From assembly GCA_019510095.1 (NCBI GenBank), contig JAEKLB010000024.1:1-49657 (forward strand): a stretch of 49,657 nt of DNA, given 5' to 3'. The notes under the pieces were generated by a model that was given only the letters and a program-made list of their open reading frames with translations, was not told the DNA's origin and did not search any database. This DNA is from Acidobacteriota bacterium. GTDB taxonomy: Bacteria > Actinomycetota > Acidimicrobiia > Acidimicrobiales > CADCSY01. Shown here one piece after another: positions 1 through 10,243 of this stretch. Position numbers and translations under genes: made by a program. Numbering within the stretch: position 1 is the stretch's first letter; each line of letters opens with the position of its first letter.

Positions 1-690
1 GGGGTGAATGATGTCCATGCCCTCGTAGCCGAGGCCCCGGCTGTGCATGGCGAAGGCGGCCAGTCCGTCGAGGTCGGCGATGTCGGTCCACAGCCCGGTC
101 ATGGGATTGGGAACGCCCGCGGCCCGGGCTGCCAGCAGCACCTGCGACCGCACCATGAGCGTCTCGGTGCCCTCGGGGGTCCACCGGTAGCCCAGCGCCC
201 GCTCGACGTCCCCGCCTCTCGTCGACAGGGCACCGAGATAGGCGAGCCGGCGTGAGGACTCGGCGATGACGTTGGCGTCACGCAGGCCGCGGGCCGTCTC
301 CAGGATCGGCGTGATCCACACGCTGCCCGCCGGCAGCCCACGCTTGCGCTCCAGCTCGCCCAAGGCGCGGTCGACGGCCCCGATGTCGCCGGCCGAGGCG
401 ACCTTGGGCACGACAACGCCGTAGAGACCAGGCCCGACCACGGCATCGAGGTCGGCGGCGAGGTCGGGGCTGCCGGGTTCGCCCACCCGGACGAACAGCG
501 TGTGATCGGCCCCGTGGTGAGCCAGCACCGCGACGACCGAGGACCGGGCCGCTGCCTTCTCGCCCGGGGGCACCGAGTCCTCGAGATCGAGGATCAGCGC
601 GTCGGCGCCGTAGCCAAGCGCCTTGTCCATCCATGCCGCCCGGTTGCCGGGCACATAGAGCCTCGATCGCACTGGCCGGGCGGGGGTCAC
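1..690 (-). CDS. CitE/HpcH-family acyl-CoA lyase, 3' end beyond window
   Basis: Member of the HpcH/HpaI aldolase / citrate lyase beta family of TIM-barrel enzymes that cleave or form C-C bonds in beta-hydroxyacyl-CoA thioesters. Residues 11-17 (LYVPGNR) and 34-40 (LDLEDSV, with the Mg-binding acidic residues) are family hallmarks, and the last visible residues, IIHP at about 227-230, match the conserved histidine-proline near the end of the barrel. It starts with GTG at 690, which overlaps the MaoC stop (GTGA), so it is probably translationally coupled. The C-terminal part lies outside the window. Gene order resembles M. tuberculosis Rv2498c-Rv2502c, where the CitE-like protein acts in leucine breakdown; the exact substrate here is inferred. 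Confidence 0.85.
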   Translation of the reverse strand, partial: MTPARPVRSRLYVPGNRAAWMDKALGYGADALILDLEDSVPPGEKAAARSSVVAVLAHHGADHTLFVRVGEPGSPDLAADLDAVVGPGLYGVVVPKVASAGDIGAVDRALGELERKRGLPAGSVWITPILETARGLRDANVIAESSRRLAYLGALSTRGGDVERALGYRWTPEGTETLMVRSQVLLAARAAGVPNPMTGLWTDIADLDGLAAFAMHSRGLGYEGMDIIHP

Positions 691-1184
691 GTCGGGCGGC
701 GGTGCATCAGGGCGTTGCGCACGGCCTTGCACACCAGCTCGTCCCGCTGGTTGAAGCCCTCGTGCTGGAAGACCACGATGCCGGTTGCTGGGCGCGACGC
801 CGACGGGCGAGCCGACAGCACCTCGGTGACGACGTGGATGGTGTCGCCGGCGAAGATCGGCGCCGGAAAGGTCACCTCGTCGAACCCGAGGTTCGCCACC
901 GTCGTGCCGTGGGTGGCCTCGGGAATCGAGATCCCGACGACGAGTCCCAGGGTGAGCAGGCTGTTGATCAGCGGCTTCCCGTACATGCCCGTGGCCGCCG
1001 CCTCGAAGTCGACGTGGAGCGAGGCCGGGTTCATCGTCATGCCACAGAACAGGAAGTTCTCGCTCTCGGTCATCGTCCTGGTGAAGGCGTGGCGGATGCG
1101 GAGCCCGGGCGTCAGCTCCTCGAACCACTTGCCGAGGTGCAACGGCTCGTTCGGGTTGTCGTCGGTCGTTCTGTCGTCGGTCAC
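687..1184 (-). CDS. MaoC-family enoyl-CoA hydratase
   Basis: A 165-residue single hot-dog-fold hydratase of the MaoC family, which adds water to enoyl-CoA thioesters in the cytoplasm. The hydratase-2 region is at about residues 36-60 and includes NPASLHVD (52-59), the equivalent of the catalytic D/N...H segment. It lies 9 nt after the carboxyltransferase gene and overlaps the CitE-like gene by 4 nt, so all are likely one transcript. In the comparable mycobacterial cluster the MaoC protein sits between the carboxylase/dehydrogenase genes and citE as here. The specific substrate (methylglutaconyl-CoA-like or mesaconyl-CoA-like) cannot be fixed from sequence. Confidence 0.88.
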   Translation of the reverse strand: MTDDRTTDDNPNEPLHLGKWFEELTPGLRIRHAFTRTMTESENFLFCGMTMNPASLHVDFEAAATGMYGKPLINSLLTLGLVVGISIPEATHGTTVANLGFDEVTFPAPIFAGDTIHVVTEVLSARPSASRPATGIVVFQHEGFNQRDELVCKAVRNALMHRRPT

Positions 1185-1193
1185 GGCGCCGGT

Positions 1194-2717
1194 CTACACC
1201 GGCGGGACGCCCAGCCGCCGCGATCGCTCTCGTTCGACGGGATCGGCGGTGGCGAAGCGCGACACCAGCTCGTGACGCAGCCGCTCGAACGGCACGACGG
1301 CATCGACGACCAGCTCGCTGGCCAACCGGAGCAGATCGATGTCGAGCTCGTAGTCCGCCCGCTTCTCCTCGACGAAGCGCTGGCGCTCGGCGGGGTCGTC
1401 GATGGCGGCGATGCGGTTGGCATAGACGGCGTTGACGGCGGGCTCGGGCCCCATCACCGCGATCTTGGCGCTCGGCAGCGCGAGGGTGGCGATCGGGTCG
1501 AACGCCGGTCCGCTCATGGCGTAGAGCCCGGCGCCGTAGGCCTTGCGCACCACCACGCAGATCTTCGGCACGGTGGCCTCGGTGATGGCGTAGATCATCT
1601 TGGCGCCGTGGCGGATGATGCCCTGCCGCTCGACCTGGGTGCCGATCATGAAGCCCGGCACGTCGGCGAGGAACACCAGCGGGATGTTGTACGAGTCGCA
1701 CAGCCACACGAACCGGGCGGCCTTGTCTGCCGAGTCGACGAACAGCACGCCGCCCTTGTGCTGCGGGTTGCTGGCGACCACCCCGATCGGGTGGCCTTCC
1801 AGACGGGCGAGACCGGTGATCAGCTCCTGGGCGAAGAGCGGCTTCAGCTCGAAGAACGAGTCCTCGTCGACGACGCCCTCGATGAGGTCGTGCATGTCGT
1901 AGGCCTCGGACTCGTGCTCGGGGATGACCGCCGCGGTCAGCTGCCGTACGGGGGGGAGCGCGGGGGCGGTCGGCGGCAGCTGGCGCCAGCTCGACGGCGG
2001 GTACGACCACAGGTAGCGCGCCTGGTCGATCGCGCCAGCGTCGTCGGCCGCCAGGTTGTCGCCCGAGCCCGAGACCGTGGCGTGCATGCGGGCGCCGCCC
2101 ATCTCCTCGAGCGTCACGTGCTCGCCGACCACCTGCTCGGCCATGCGCGGTGACCCGAGGTACATCGAGGCGTTGCCCTCGACCATGATCACCACGTCGG
2201 CGAAGGCGGGGATGTACGCGCCACCGGCGGCCGACGGGCCGAACAGGCAGCAGATCTGGGGGACCCGGCCCGAGAGCCGCACCTGGTTGGCGAAGATGCG
2301 CCCGGCGCCGCGGCGACCCGGGAACAGCTCGACCTGGTCGGTGATGCGGGCTCCCGCCGAGTCGACCAGCCAGAAGATCGGGAGCTCGTGGCGGATGGCG
2401 TGCTCGGTCAGGCGGACCATCTTCTCGACGGTTCGGGCCCCCCATGAACCCGCCTTCACGGTCGGGTCGTTGGCGACGACGCACACCGGTCGGCCGTCGA
2501 CCCGGCCAACGCCGGTGACGACGCCGTCGGCGGGAAGGTCGGGGGCCGACGCGTTGGCGAGGAGGCCGTCCTCGACGAGCGAGCCGTCATCGAGCAGGAG
2601 GGCGAGGCGGTCGCGCACGAAGAGCTTCCCCTGGGCCGCCAGCTTGGCCGCGCCCTGGTCGAGGTTGCCCCGGAGGGCGCGGGCGGCCCCGGCGGCCAGC
2701 TCCTCCGGCGTGGTCAT
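1194..2717 (-). CDS. Acyl-CoA carboxylase carboxyltransferase (AccD/MCC beta type)
   Basis: 507 residues, the normal length for the beta (carboxyltransferase) subunit of biotin-dependent acyl-CoA carboxylases, which moves CO2 from carboxybiotin to an acyl-CoA. Two crotonase-like halves are visible: the N-half oxyanion segment GPSAAGGAYIPAFAD (about 160-174) and the C-half with DVPGFMIGTQVERQG and RKAYGAGLYAMSG at about 350-405. The sequence style and context favour a methylcrotonyl-CoA carboxylase type over propionyl-CoA. ATG at 2717 overlaps the stop of the acyl-CoA dehydrogenase (ATGA). No biotin carboxylase/BCCP gene accompanies it in this window, so the alpha subunit must be encoded elsewhere or downstream of position 1. 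Confidence 0.92.
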   Translation of the reverse strand: MTTPEELAAGAARALRGNLDQGAAKLAAQGKLFVRDRLALLLDDGSLVEDGLLANASAPDLPADGVVTGVGRVDGRPVCVVANDPTVKAGSWGARTVEKMVRLTEHAIRHELPIFWLVDSAGARITDQVELFPGRRGAGRIFANQVRLSGRVPQICCLFGPSAAGGAYIPAFADVVIMVEGNASMYLGSPRMAEQVVGEHVTLEEMGGARMHATVSGSGDNLAADDAGAIDQARYLWSYPPSSWRQLPPTAPALPPVRQLTAAVIPEHESEAYDMHDLIEGVVDEDSFFELKPLFAQELITGLARLEGHPIGVVASNPQHKGGVLFVDSADKAARFVWLCDSYNIPLVFLADVPGFMIGTQVERQGIIRHGAKMIYAITEATVPKICVVVRKAYGAGLYAMSGPAFDPIATLALPSAKIAVMGPEPAVNAVYANRIAAIDDPAERQRFVEEKRADYELDIDLLRLASELVVDAVVPFERLRHELVSRFATADPVERERSRRLGVPPV

Positions 2718-3856
2718 GTCACCGGGAGCCCGAGGCCGCGGGCGATGACCATGCGTTGGATCTCACTCGTGCCCTCGCCGATCTCGAGGATCTTGGCATC
2801 GCGGTAGAAGCGGGCCACCGGGTTGTCGTCGATGAAGCCGGCCCCACCGAAGACCTGGGTCGCCACCCGGCTGGCGGCGACTGCGGCTTCGGTGGCGTAG
2901 AGCTTGGCCATGGCCGCTGCCTGGGTGATCGGCCGCCCGGCGTCACGGAGCCAGGCCGCCTTGTAGGTGAGGTTGGTGGCGTTCTCCACGGCGACTGCCA
3001 GATCGGCGAGCTGGAAGGCCACTCCCTGGAAGCGACCGATCGGACCACCGAACGCCTCCCGCTCGCCCGCATAGGCGGTCGCGAGGGAGAGGCAGGCCCG
3101 GGCGCAGCCCAGTGCCAAGGCAGCAATGGCGACGCGACCGTCGTCGAGGATGGCGAGGAAGTTGCGGAAGCCGGCGCCCGGCGCGCCGAGCAGATGGTCG
3201 GCCGGGACGCGGCAGTCGTCGAGCACGACGCCGTGGGTGTCGCTCGCGTGCCAGCCCAGCTTCCGGTAGGGCGGCTCGACGACCAGTCCCGGTGAGCCGC
3301 TCGGCACCACGAAGGCGCAGATGCCGTCGTCGGTGCGGGCCGTCACGGTGACGATCGAGGTGATCGGCGTGCCCGAGTTGGTGATGAAGGCCTTGGCCCC
3401 GTTGAGCACCCACTCGCCGGCCTGCTGGTCCCATGACGCCTTGGTCGCGGTGGCGCCGGCGTCGCTGCCACCGCCCGGCTCGGTGAGGCCGAAGGCCCCC
3501 AGCCGTCGCCCGGCGACGAGGTCGGGCAGCCAACGCGATCGTTGCTCGTCGGTGCCGAACCGGAAGATCGGATTGGCCCCGAGCCCGACCCCTGCCGAGA
3601 GGGTGATCCCCATCGACTGGTCGACGGCCCCGATCTCCTCGATGGCGATGCACAGCGAGGTGAAGTCGCCGTCGCCGCCGCCCCACGCTGCGGGGAACAC
3701 GATGCCGAAGAAACCGAGCTCGCCCATGCGCAACACGGTGTCGATCGGGAAGACGTGGTCGCGGTCCCACGCCTCGGCGTGGGGGGCGATCTCTGCCCGA
3801 GCGAAGTCCCGGACCACCGACCTGAACGCCTCGTGGTCCTCTGACAGCTCGAACAT
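2714..3856 (-). CDS. Acyl-CoA dehydrogenase
   Basis: 380-residue flavoprotein that oxidises an acyl-CoA to the 2-enoyl-CoA, passing electrons to ETF. The frame is open further upstream (to 4189), but the family N-terminus begins at MFELSEDHEAFRSVV, so ATG 3856 is chosen; the extension would run through the DUF4395 gene. Family signatures: GLTEPGGGSDAG for FAD/substrate binding and GEGTSEIQR near the C-terminus, where Glu of EGT (about residue 361) is the catalytic base of short/medium-chain enzymes. Isovaleryl-CoA dehydrogenases keep their base elsewhere and usually have Gly at this site, so a short or 2-methyl branched substrate is more likely than isovaleryl-CoA, despite the leucine-like operon. 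Confidence 0.92.
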   Translation of the reverse strand: MFELSEDHEAFRSVVRDFARAEIAPHAEAWDRDHVFPIDTVLRMGELGFFGIVFPAAWGGGDGDFTSLCIAIEEIGAVDQSMGITLSAGVGLGANPIFRFGTDEQRSRWLPDLVAGRRLGAFGLTEPGGGSDAGATATKASWDQQAGEWVLNGAKAFITNSGTPITSIVTVTARTDDGICAFVVPSGSPGLVVEPPYRKLGWHASDTHGVVLDDCRVPADHLLGAPGAGFRNFLAILDDGRVAIAALALGCARACLSLATAYAGEREAFGGPIGRFQGVAFQLADLAVAVENATNLTYKAAWLRDAGRPITQAAAMAKLYATEAAVAASRVATQVFGGAGFIDDNPVARFYRDAKILEIGEGTSEIQRMVIARGLGLPVT

Positions 3857-3905
3857 GGCGTGCCGCTCCCGTGTCCCCTTGCGGCCCACCGTAGCGACGG
3901 TGCCG

Positions 3906-4382
3906 CTAGCTGGTGCGCGTACCGATGTCGTTGCAGTCGGGGCACTCCTCGACCAGGCCGACCCGTGCCAGCCAGCCGTAGACGGTGCAGCCCATGCAGA
4001 AGCCGGCGAACGCCTCGAGGGCGGCGAAGGTGGCAAGGATCCCCAGCAGCGCCCAGGCCGCTGTCGACGCGCCGATCGCCAGCAGGAGGACGACAGCGGA
4101 CGTGAAGGTGGCGCCCATGCCTTGGGCGAAGCGCTTCGGTGTTCCTGGGACAGGCCTGGGGGCGATGGCGAGGCGGGGGCGGATGACACGGGTGACGAGC
4201 AGGGCGAGCGGGCTGAAGCGAGGGCCGCTGGCGACCCGGAGCAGGAAGCCCAGCCACAGGACCACGACGAGCGCCGGGCTGTGCAGGGCGATGGCCAGCA
4301 CCGCCCCGGCGAAGACGCCCGTGGCCACCAGTCGGGCCGACACCTCGTCGACCGGGTTCGGAAAGGCGAGCAGGGCAGTCAT
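3906..4382 (-). CDS. DUF4395 membrane protein
   Basis: 158-residue membrane protein with four likely helices. The family signature is clear: FPNPVDEVSAR at residues 7-17, SGPRFSPLAL in the middle, GTPKRFAQGMG, then a cysteine-bearing FCMGCTVYGW near the end. The C-terminus adds ECPDC, a second CxxC pair on a tail that would face a membrane surface. DUF4395 proteins are often found near thioredoxin or sulfurtransferase genes, which with the CxxC pairs hints at a redox or sulfur role, but no function is established. It starts 2 nt after the MarR stop and ends 49 nt before the acyl-CoA dehydrogenase, so co-transcription with either is possible. Confidence 0.8.
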   Translation of the reverse strand: MTALLAFPNPVDEVSARLVATGVFAGAVLAIALHSPALVVVLWLGFLLRVASGPRFSPLALLVTRVIRPRLAIAPRPVPGTPKRFAQGMGATFTSAVVLLLAIGASTAAWALLGILATFAALEAFAGFCMGCTVYGWLARVGLVEECPDCNDIGTRTS

Positions 4383-4384
4383 GG

Positions 4385-4810
4385 TCAGTCGCCGAGCAGC
4401 TTCCCCATCAGCTCCACGAACGTGCGCGACTCGGCGGCGTTGAGTCGTTTGGCACCGACCAGCGGCTCGGCCATGGCCTCGCGGGCGCTCTCCCGGGTCT
4501 TCTCCCCGAGCGGGGTGAGCTGCACCAGCTTCACCCGCCGGTCAGTGGGGGACGCGTGCCGTTCGACCAGACCGCGACCCTCGAGCTCGTCGACGATCGA
4601 CGTGACGTAGGACGCATCGCAGGCCATGTGCTCGGCCATTGCCCGCATGGTCGGTGGGCGGTCGGGCTCGAGCCAGAAGAGAGCCTTCAGGAAGCCGGGG
4701 TTCGGGACGCCGATCTCACGGGAGACGTCGTGCAATCGGGCGTGGACACGGTCGTCCATGAACACCCGGAACAGCGACGCCCATGCTCGCCGGGTCGGGT
4801 CCTCGCCCAC
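4385..4810 (-). CDS. MarR-family transcriptional regulator
   Basis: Winged-helix regulator, 141 residues from GTG 4810. The recognition helix and wing are recognisable: MRAMAEHMACDASYVTSIVD followed by LEGRGLVERHASPTDRR, the classic MarR wing with the DR pair, then LTPLGE. A longer frame opens to 4924 but would run across the ABC transporter start and the AT-rich divergent promoter, so the GTG is preferred; its ribosome site is weak, so the start is uncertain by a few codons. It is divergent from a DrrAB-like exporter and upstream of the acyl-CoA genes, so it most likely represses the exporter in response to a small hydrophobic ligand and may affect its own transcript. Confidence 0.85.
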   Translation of the reverse strand: MGEDPTRRAWASLFRVFMDDRVHARLHDVSREIGVPNPGFLKALFWLEPDRPPTMRAMAEHMACDASYVTSIVDELEGRGLVERHASPTDRRVKLVQLTPLGEKTRESAREAMAEPLVGAKRLNAAESRTFVELMGKLLGD

Positions 4811-4816
4811 GGGCTC

Positions 4817-4848
4817 ATCGTACAGCAGATTGCTTCTGCGTGAACGAT
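4817..4848. promoter_or_regulatory. Nested inverted repeat, candidate MarR operator
   Basis: In the AT-rich gap between the divergent MarR and ABC genes: ATCGT (4817-4821), GCAGA (4825-4829), five-base loop, TCTGC (4835-4839), ACGAT (4844-4848). Both pairs of arms are perfect. A dyad in the intergenic region of a MarR gene and its divergent target is the usual place for a MarR operator. It begins 6 nt upstream of the proposed MarR start, so an mRNA hairpin is an alternative. Confidence 0.45.
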
Positions 4849-4867
4849 TGTTGATAGAGAAAGAAAG

Positions 4868-4897
4868 TTGATCCAGGTCAATGAAGTGGCGTAAGGT
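4868..4897 (+). promoter_or_regulatory. Candidate promoter of ABC exporter, leaderless
   Basis: TTGATC (4868-4873) and TAAGGT (4892-4897) are separated by 18 nt. The -10-like box ends 8 nt before the ATG of the ATPase gene, so transcription would begin at or next to the start codon. No Shine-Dalgarno sequence is visible. Confidence 0.45.
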
Positions 4898-4905
4898 GGG
4901 CGGCC

Positions 4906-5907
4906 ATGGAGCAGCAACCGGCAATCCTCGTGGAGGACGTCCACAAGCGGTTCGGCCCGGTCGAAGCCCTTCGGGGCATCGACCTGGTCGTGCCCACCGG
5001 CACCGTGTTCGGGCTGCTGGGCCCCAACGGCGCCGGCAAGACCACCGCCGTGCGGATCCTCACGACCATCCTGCGACCCGATCGGGGCCGGGCCACCATC
5101 CTCGGGCTCGACGTGGCCCGTGACGCCGAGCGCGTGCGCCAGACCATTGGCCTGGCCGGGCAGAGCGCGGCCGTCGACGAGAACCTGACCGGCCGCGAGA
5201 ACCTCCGGCTGATTGGCCGGCTCACCCATCAGCCGAAGGAGCAGATCCTGCCGCGCGCGGCCGAGCTGCTCGAGCGGTTCGACCTGGTCGACGCGGCCGA
5301 CCGCCCAGTGAAGACCTACTCGGGCGGGATGCGCCGCCGGCTCGATCTGGCGGCCGCCCTCGTGCACCGACCGGCGGTGCTCTTCCTCGACGAGCCCACC
5401 ACCGGTCTCGATCCGCGCTCACGAACCGATCTCTGGGGCGTGATCGAGGGTCTGGTGGCCGAGGGCGCCTCGGTGCTGCTCACGACGCAGTACCTCGAAG
5501 AGGCCGACCGGCTGGCCGACCGCATCGCCGTCGTCGACCACGGCCTGGTCATCGCCGAGGGAACGGCGGCCGAGCTGAAGGCCCGGTTGGGCGACACGAT
5601 CGTGCACGTCGACCTCGTGGCGCCGGGTGAGGCCGAACAGGTCAAGAGCCTCCTCGCCGAGCTCGGCCCGGTCGAGATCGGGGAGGACGGCAAGAGCATC
5701 GAGGTCAACGTGGCCGACAGCGGTCGCTCGCTCCTCCGAGCGGTGCGGATCCTCGACCAGGCAGGCATCGAGCCCGAGTCGGTCGCTGTGCGGGAACCCA
5801 GCCTCGACGACGTCTTCCTGTCGATCACCGGCCACAAGGCCGAGGACGACGAGGCGCCCACCGAGCCGTCGAAGAACATGACGAAGTCCGACAAGGAGGC
5901 CTCGTGA
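4906..5907 (+). CDS. ABC exporter ATP-binding protein (DrrA-like)
   Basis: 333-residue nucleotide-binding subunit of an ABC-2 type exporter. Walker A GPNGAGKT (39-46), signature YSGGM (138-142) and Walker B VLFLDEP (158-164) are intact, with TGLDP following. The segment after about residue 215 is the regulatory C-terminal domain typical of daunorubicin-resistance DrrA-type ATPases (DUF4162). The stop overlaps the permease start (GTGA), so the two subunits are coupled. A MarR regulator is divergently encoded 95 nt away. Likely role: efflux of a lipophilic compound, in exchange for ATP hydrolysis at the cytoplasmic membrane; the substrate is unknown. Confidence 0.93.
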   Translation: MEQQPAILVEDVHKRFGPVEALRGIDLVVPTGTVFGLLGPNGAGKTTAVRILTTILRPDRGRATILGLDVARDAERVRQTIGLAGQSAAVDENLTGRENLRLIGRLTHQPKEQILPRAAELLERFDLVDAADRPVKTYSGGMRRRLDLAAALVHRPAVLFLDEPTTGLDPRSRTDLWGVIEGLVAEGASVLLTTQYLEEADRLADRIAVVDHGLVIAEGTAAELKARLGDTIVHVDLVAPGEAEQVKSLLAELGPVEIGEDGKSIEVNVADSGRSLLRAVRILDQAGIEPESVAVREPSLDDVFLSITGHKAEDDEAPTEPSKNMTKSDKEAS

Positions 5908-6704
5908 CCACCATCACGCTCGACGCGCCGGTCGCCGCCGGCAACACGCGCAACACGGTCGTGGCCGACGCCATCTCCATCACCTGGCGCAACCTGCGGA
6001 GCATGATGCGGACGCCGGAGGTGGTGGTGTTCAGCACGATCCAACCGGTGATCTTCGTGCTGATGTTCCGGTACGTCTTCGGCGGCGCCATCAAGGTGCC
6101 GGGTGTTCCCTACGTCGACTTCTTGATGCCCGGCGTGTTCGTGCAGACGGTGGTCTTCGGCGCCACCAACACCGCGGTCGGCCTGGCCCAGGACATGCAG
6201 ACCGGGATCATCGAGCGGTTCCGGTCGCTCCCAATGGCCCGTTCGGCGGTGCTGGCCGGGCGCACGCTCGCCGACCTCGTGCGCAACGTCTTCGTGGTCG
6301 CGATCATGTTCCTGATCGGGTTCGCCGTCGGCTTTCGCGTCCACACCAACGTGCTGTGCCTGTTCGCCGCGGTCGGGCTGGTGCTGCTGTTCGCCTTGGC
6401 GTTCTCGTGGGTGTTCGCCTTGATCGGGCTGGGTGTGCGCAACGCCGAGGCAGCCCAGGCGGCGTCGTTCCCGTTGCTCGCCGTGCTGGTCTTCGCGTCG
6501 TCGGCGTTCGTGCCCCTCGGCTCGATGCCCGGCTGGCTCCAGGTCTACTCCCGCCACCAGCCCGTCTCGAACACCGTCGAAGCGGTTCGCGCCCTCGTCC
6601 TGGGCGGTCCGACGATGCGGCCAGTCCTCATCGCCCTGGCGTGGATGATCGGCATCCTCGCCATCTTCACCACGCTCGCCGTCGACCGCTACCGCCGGCT
6701 CTGA
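5904..6704 (+). CDS. ABC-2 type exporter permease (DrrB-like)
   Basis: 266-residue membrane subunit pairing with the ATPase just upstream. An N-terminal amphipathic stretch is followed by six hydrophobic segments, starting with FSTIQPVIFVLMFRYVFGGA, the characteristic first ABC-2 helix. The family landmark SLPMARSAVLAGR (cytoplasmic loop between helices 2 and 3) and the extracytoplasmic FVPLGSMPGWLQ near the last helix are present. Start is GTG overlapping the ATPase stop. Transcription probably ends in the strong hairpin at 6713-6761. Confidence 0.92.
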   Translation: MTTITLDAPVAAGNTRNTVVADAISITWRNLRSMMRTPEVVVFSTIQPVIFVLMFRYVFGGAIKVPGVPYVDFLMPGVFVQTVVFGATNTAVGLAQDMQTGIIERFRSLPMARSAVLAGRTLADLVRNVFVVAIMFLIGFAVGFRVHTNVLCLFAAVGLVLLFALAFSWVFALIGLGVRNAEAAQAASFPLLAVLVFASSAFVPLGSMPGWLQVYSRHQPVSNTVEAVRALVLGGPTMRPVLIALAWMIGILAIFTTLAVDRYRRL

Positions 6705-6712
6705 GTCCTTCC

Positions 6713-6761
6713 GTTCTTTGGCGACTTGCCCGCACACAGTGCGGGCAAGTCGCCGGAGAAC
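6713..6761. terminator. Bidirectional hairpin terminator, GTTCT-family
   Basis: A 23-bp stem around a 3-nt loop (6713-6735 and 6739-6761). The inner 16 bp are perfect; the outer part GTTCTTTGG pairs with CCGGAGAAC with two G-U pairs. It fills the gap between the convergent exporter and sdhB genes. One of five hairpins in the window with related outer arms. Confidence 0.85.
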
Positions 6762-6764
6762 GAG

Positions 6765-7525
6765 CTAGGGCTGGGCGATCAGTGACCGGTTCTTGACGAT
6801 GGCCTTGCGGTAGTCGCGGTTCATGTAGGCGATGAAGTCGAGGCTGATCTCCTTGGGACAGGCCTCGTGGCACTCGCCGTGGTTGGTGCAGGAGCCGAAG
6901 TACTGCTCCATGACCCCGACCATGCGCACCGTGCGGTCCCACCGCTCGGGCTGGCCCTGCGGGAGCAGGTTGAGATGGGCGAGCTTGGCCGACGTGAACA
7001 GCTGGGCGGCCGAGTTGGGGCAGGCGGCCACGCACGCACCGCAGCCGATGCACTGGGCCGCATCCATCGCGGTGTCGGCGACCGCCTTCGGCACCAGCGT
7101 GAGGTTGGCTTCCTGGGCGGCACCGGTGGTGACCGAGATGTAGCCGCCGGCGGCGATGATCTCGTCGAACGTCGACCGGTTCACGACCAGGTCCTTGACG
7201 ATCGGGAAGGCGGTGGCCCGCCACGGCTCGACCACGATGGTGTCGCCGTCGGAGAACTTGCGCATGTGCAGCTGGCAGGTGGCGGTGCCCTTCTGGGGGC
7301 CGTGGGCCTGACCGTTGATCATCATCCCGCACGAGCCGCAGATGCCCTCGCGGCAGTCGTGCTCGAAGGCGATCGGCTCCCGGCCCTCGACGATGAGCCG
7401 GTCGTTGAGGACGTCGAGCATCTCGAGGAACGACATCTCCTCGCTGATGCCGGGAACGTCGTAGGTCTCGATCCGGCCCTCGGTGCCAGGCCCGGCCTGG
7501 CGCCACACCTTCAGGGTCAGGTCCA

Positions 7526-7526
<1 letters not shown>
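6765..7526 (-). CDS. sdhB: Succinate dehydrogenase iron-sulfur subunit
   Basis: 253-residue electron-transfer subunit of complex II. It carries all three clusters: [2Fe-2S] ligands Cys58, 63, 66, 84 ([11 protein letters not shown]...TC), [4Fe-4S] Cys159, 162, 165 ([12 protein letters not shown]), and [3Fe-4S] Cys169/213/219/223 region ([12 protein letters not shown]). The frame extends upstream to 7733 inside sdhA, but [10 protein letters not shown] is the family start, and its ATG at 7526 shares one base with the sdhA stop (TAATG). Electrons pass from SdhA FADH2 through these clusters to the quinone in SdhC. The three-gene order C-A-B matches the Sdh1 type of mycobacteria (Rv0247c-Rv0249c). 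Confidence 0.97.
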
Positions 7527-9448
<1,922 letters not shown>

Positions 9449-9460
9449 CGAGGCCTCAGC

Positions 9461-10195
9461 TCAGTAGGTGACCGCATGGGTCACGATCAGGATCGGGAAG
9501 GAGATGTTGCCGAGGACGATGGCCCCGGCGAAGGCCCATGCGAACCATGAGCGCCATTGGTTGAACCTCGGGTTGTTCCAGCCCATCGACTGGAAGAGGC
9601 TCCAGGCGCCGTGCCACAGGTGGATGCCGAGCGCCACGTTGGCCACCACATAGGTGATGGCGACGGGTGGCCGCCGGAACGAGTGAACCATGTTGTGCCG
9701 TACCGCCCCCCGGATGAAGTCGCCGTTGGCGGCGCCCCAGGTGAGGTCGGCGAGGTGGAACACGATGAACAGCCCGACGAGGATCCCCGTCCAGCGCATG
9801 GTTCGGCTGGCGAAGTTGGCGGCGATGAAGTCGCGCCGGTTCGTGTACTTGATGTCGGCCCGGTGGTTCAGGCGGGTGAGCGACCAGGCGGCGTGGATGT
9901 GCAGCACCACCGCAGTGATCAGCAGTCCTCGGAGGAGCCACAGGAAGACCGTGCGGGGGAGGGCCGGCTCGCCGATGGTGCGGAGCCACTCGCCGTAGAC
10001 GTCGAGGTGATCGCCCCCGAGGTAGAGCTTCAAGTTGCCGACCATGTGACCGACGATGAAGAGCATCCCGATGATGCCCGTGATCGCCATCACGTACTTC
10101 TTGCCAAGGGCCGTTCCGTAGAGCTCGATGAACCACGGGCGCTTGCGCTTCGTGGTCGCGAGCTCGGCCGCGGCCGGACGTGTCGTCGTCGCCAT
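9461..10195 (-). CDS. sdhC: Succinate dehydrogenase cytochrome b subunit, B-type
   Basis: 244-residue membrane anchor with five predicted helices, the B-type architecture in which a single polypeptide binds two b haems and reduces menaquinone; no sdhD is needed or present. Candidate haem-ligand histidines lie in helices around GHMVGNLKLY, LHIHAAWSLT, FHLADLTW and GIHLWHGAWS. The N-terminal 20 residues are polar and basic. First gene of sdhCAB. A TAGCGT box lies 10 nt upstream of the ATG (10206-10211), a possible promoter element, although read-through from the GH2-like gene 48 nt upstream is also possible. Confidence 0.95.
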   Translation of the reverse strand: MATTTRPAAAELATTKRKRPWFIELYGTALGKKYVMAITGIIGMLFIVGHMVGNLKLYLGGDHLDVYGEWLRTIGEPALPRTVFLWLLRGLLITAVVLHIHAAWSLTRLNHRADIKYTNRRDFIAANFASRTMRWTGILVGLFIVFHLADLTWGAANGDFIRGAVRHNMVHSFRRPPVAITYVVANVALGIHLWHGAWSLFQSMGWNNPRFNQWRSWFAWAFAGAIVLGNISFPILIVTHAVTY

Positions 10196-10243
10196 ACAGC
10201 GACCGACGCTATTCCTGGTCCCTGGAATCCGGGGAATTGCGGG

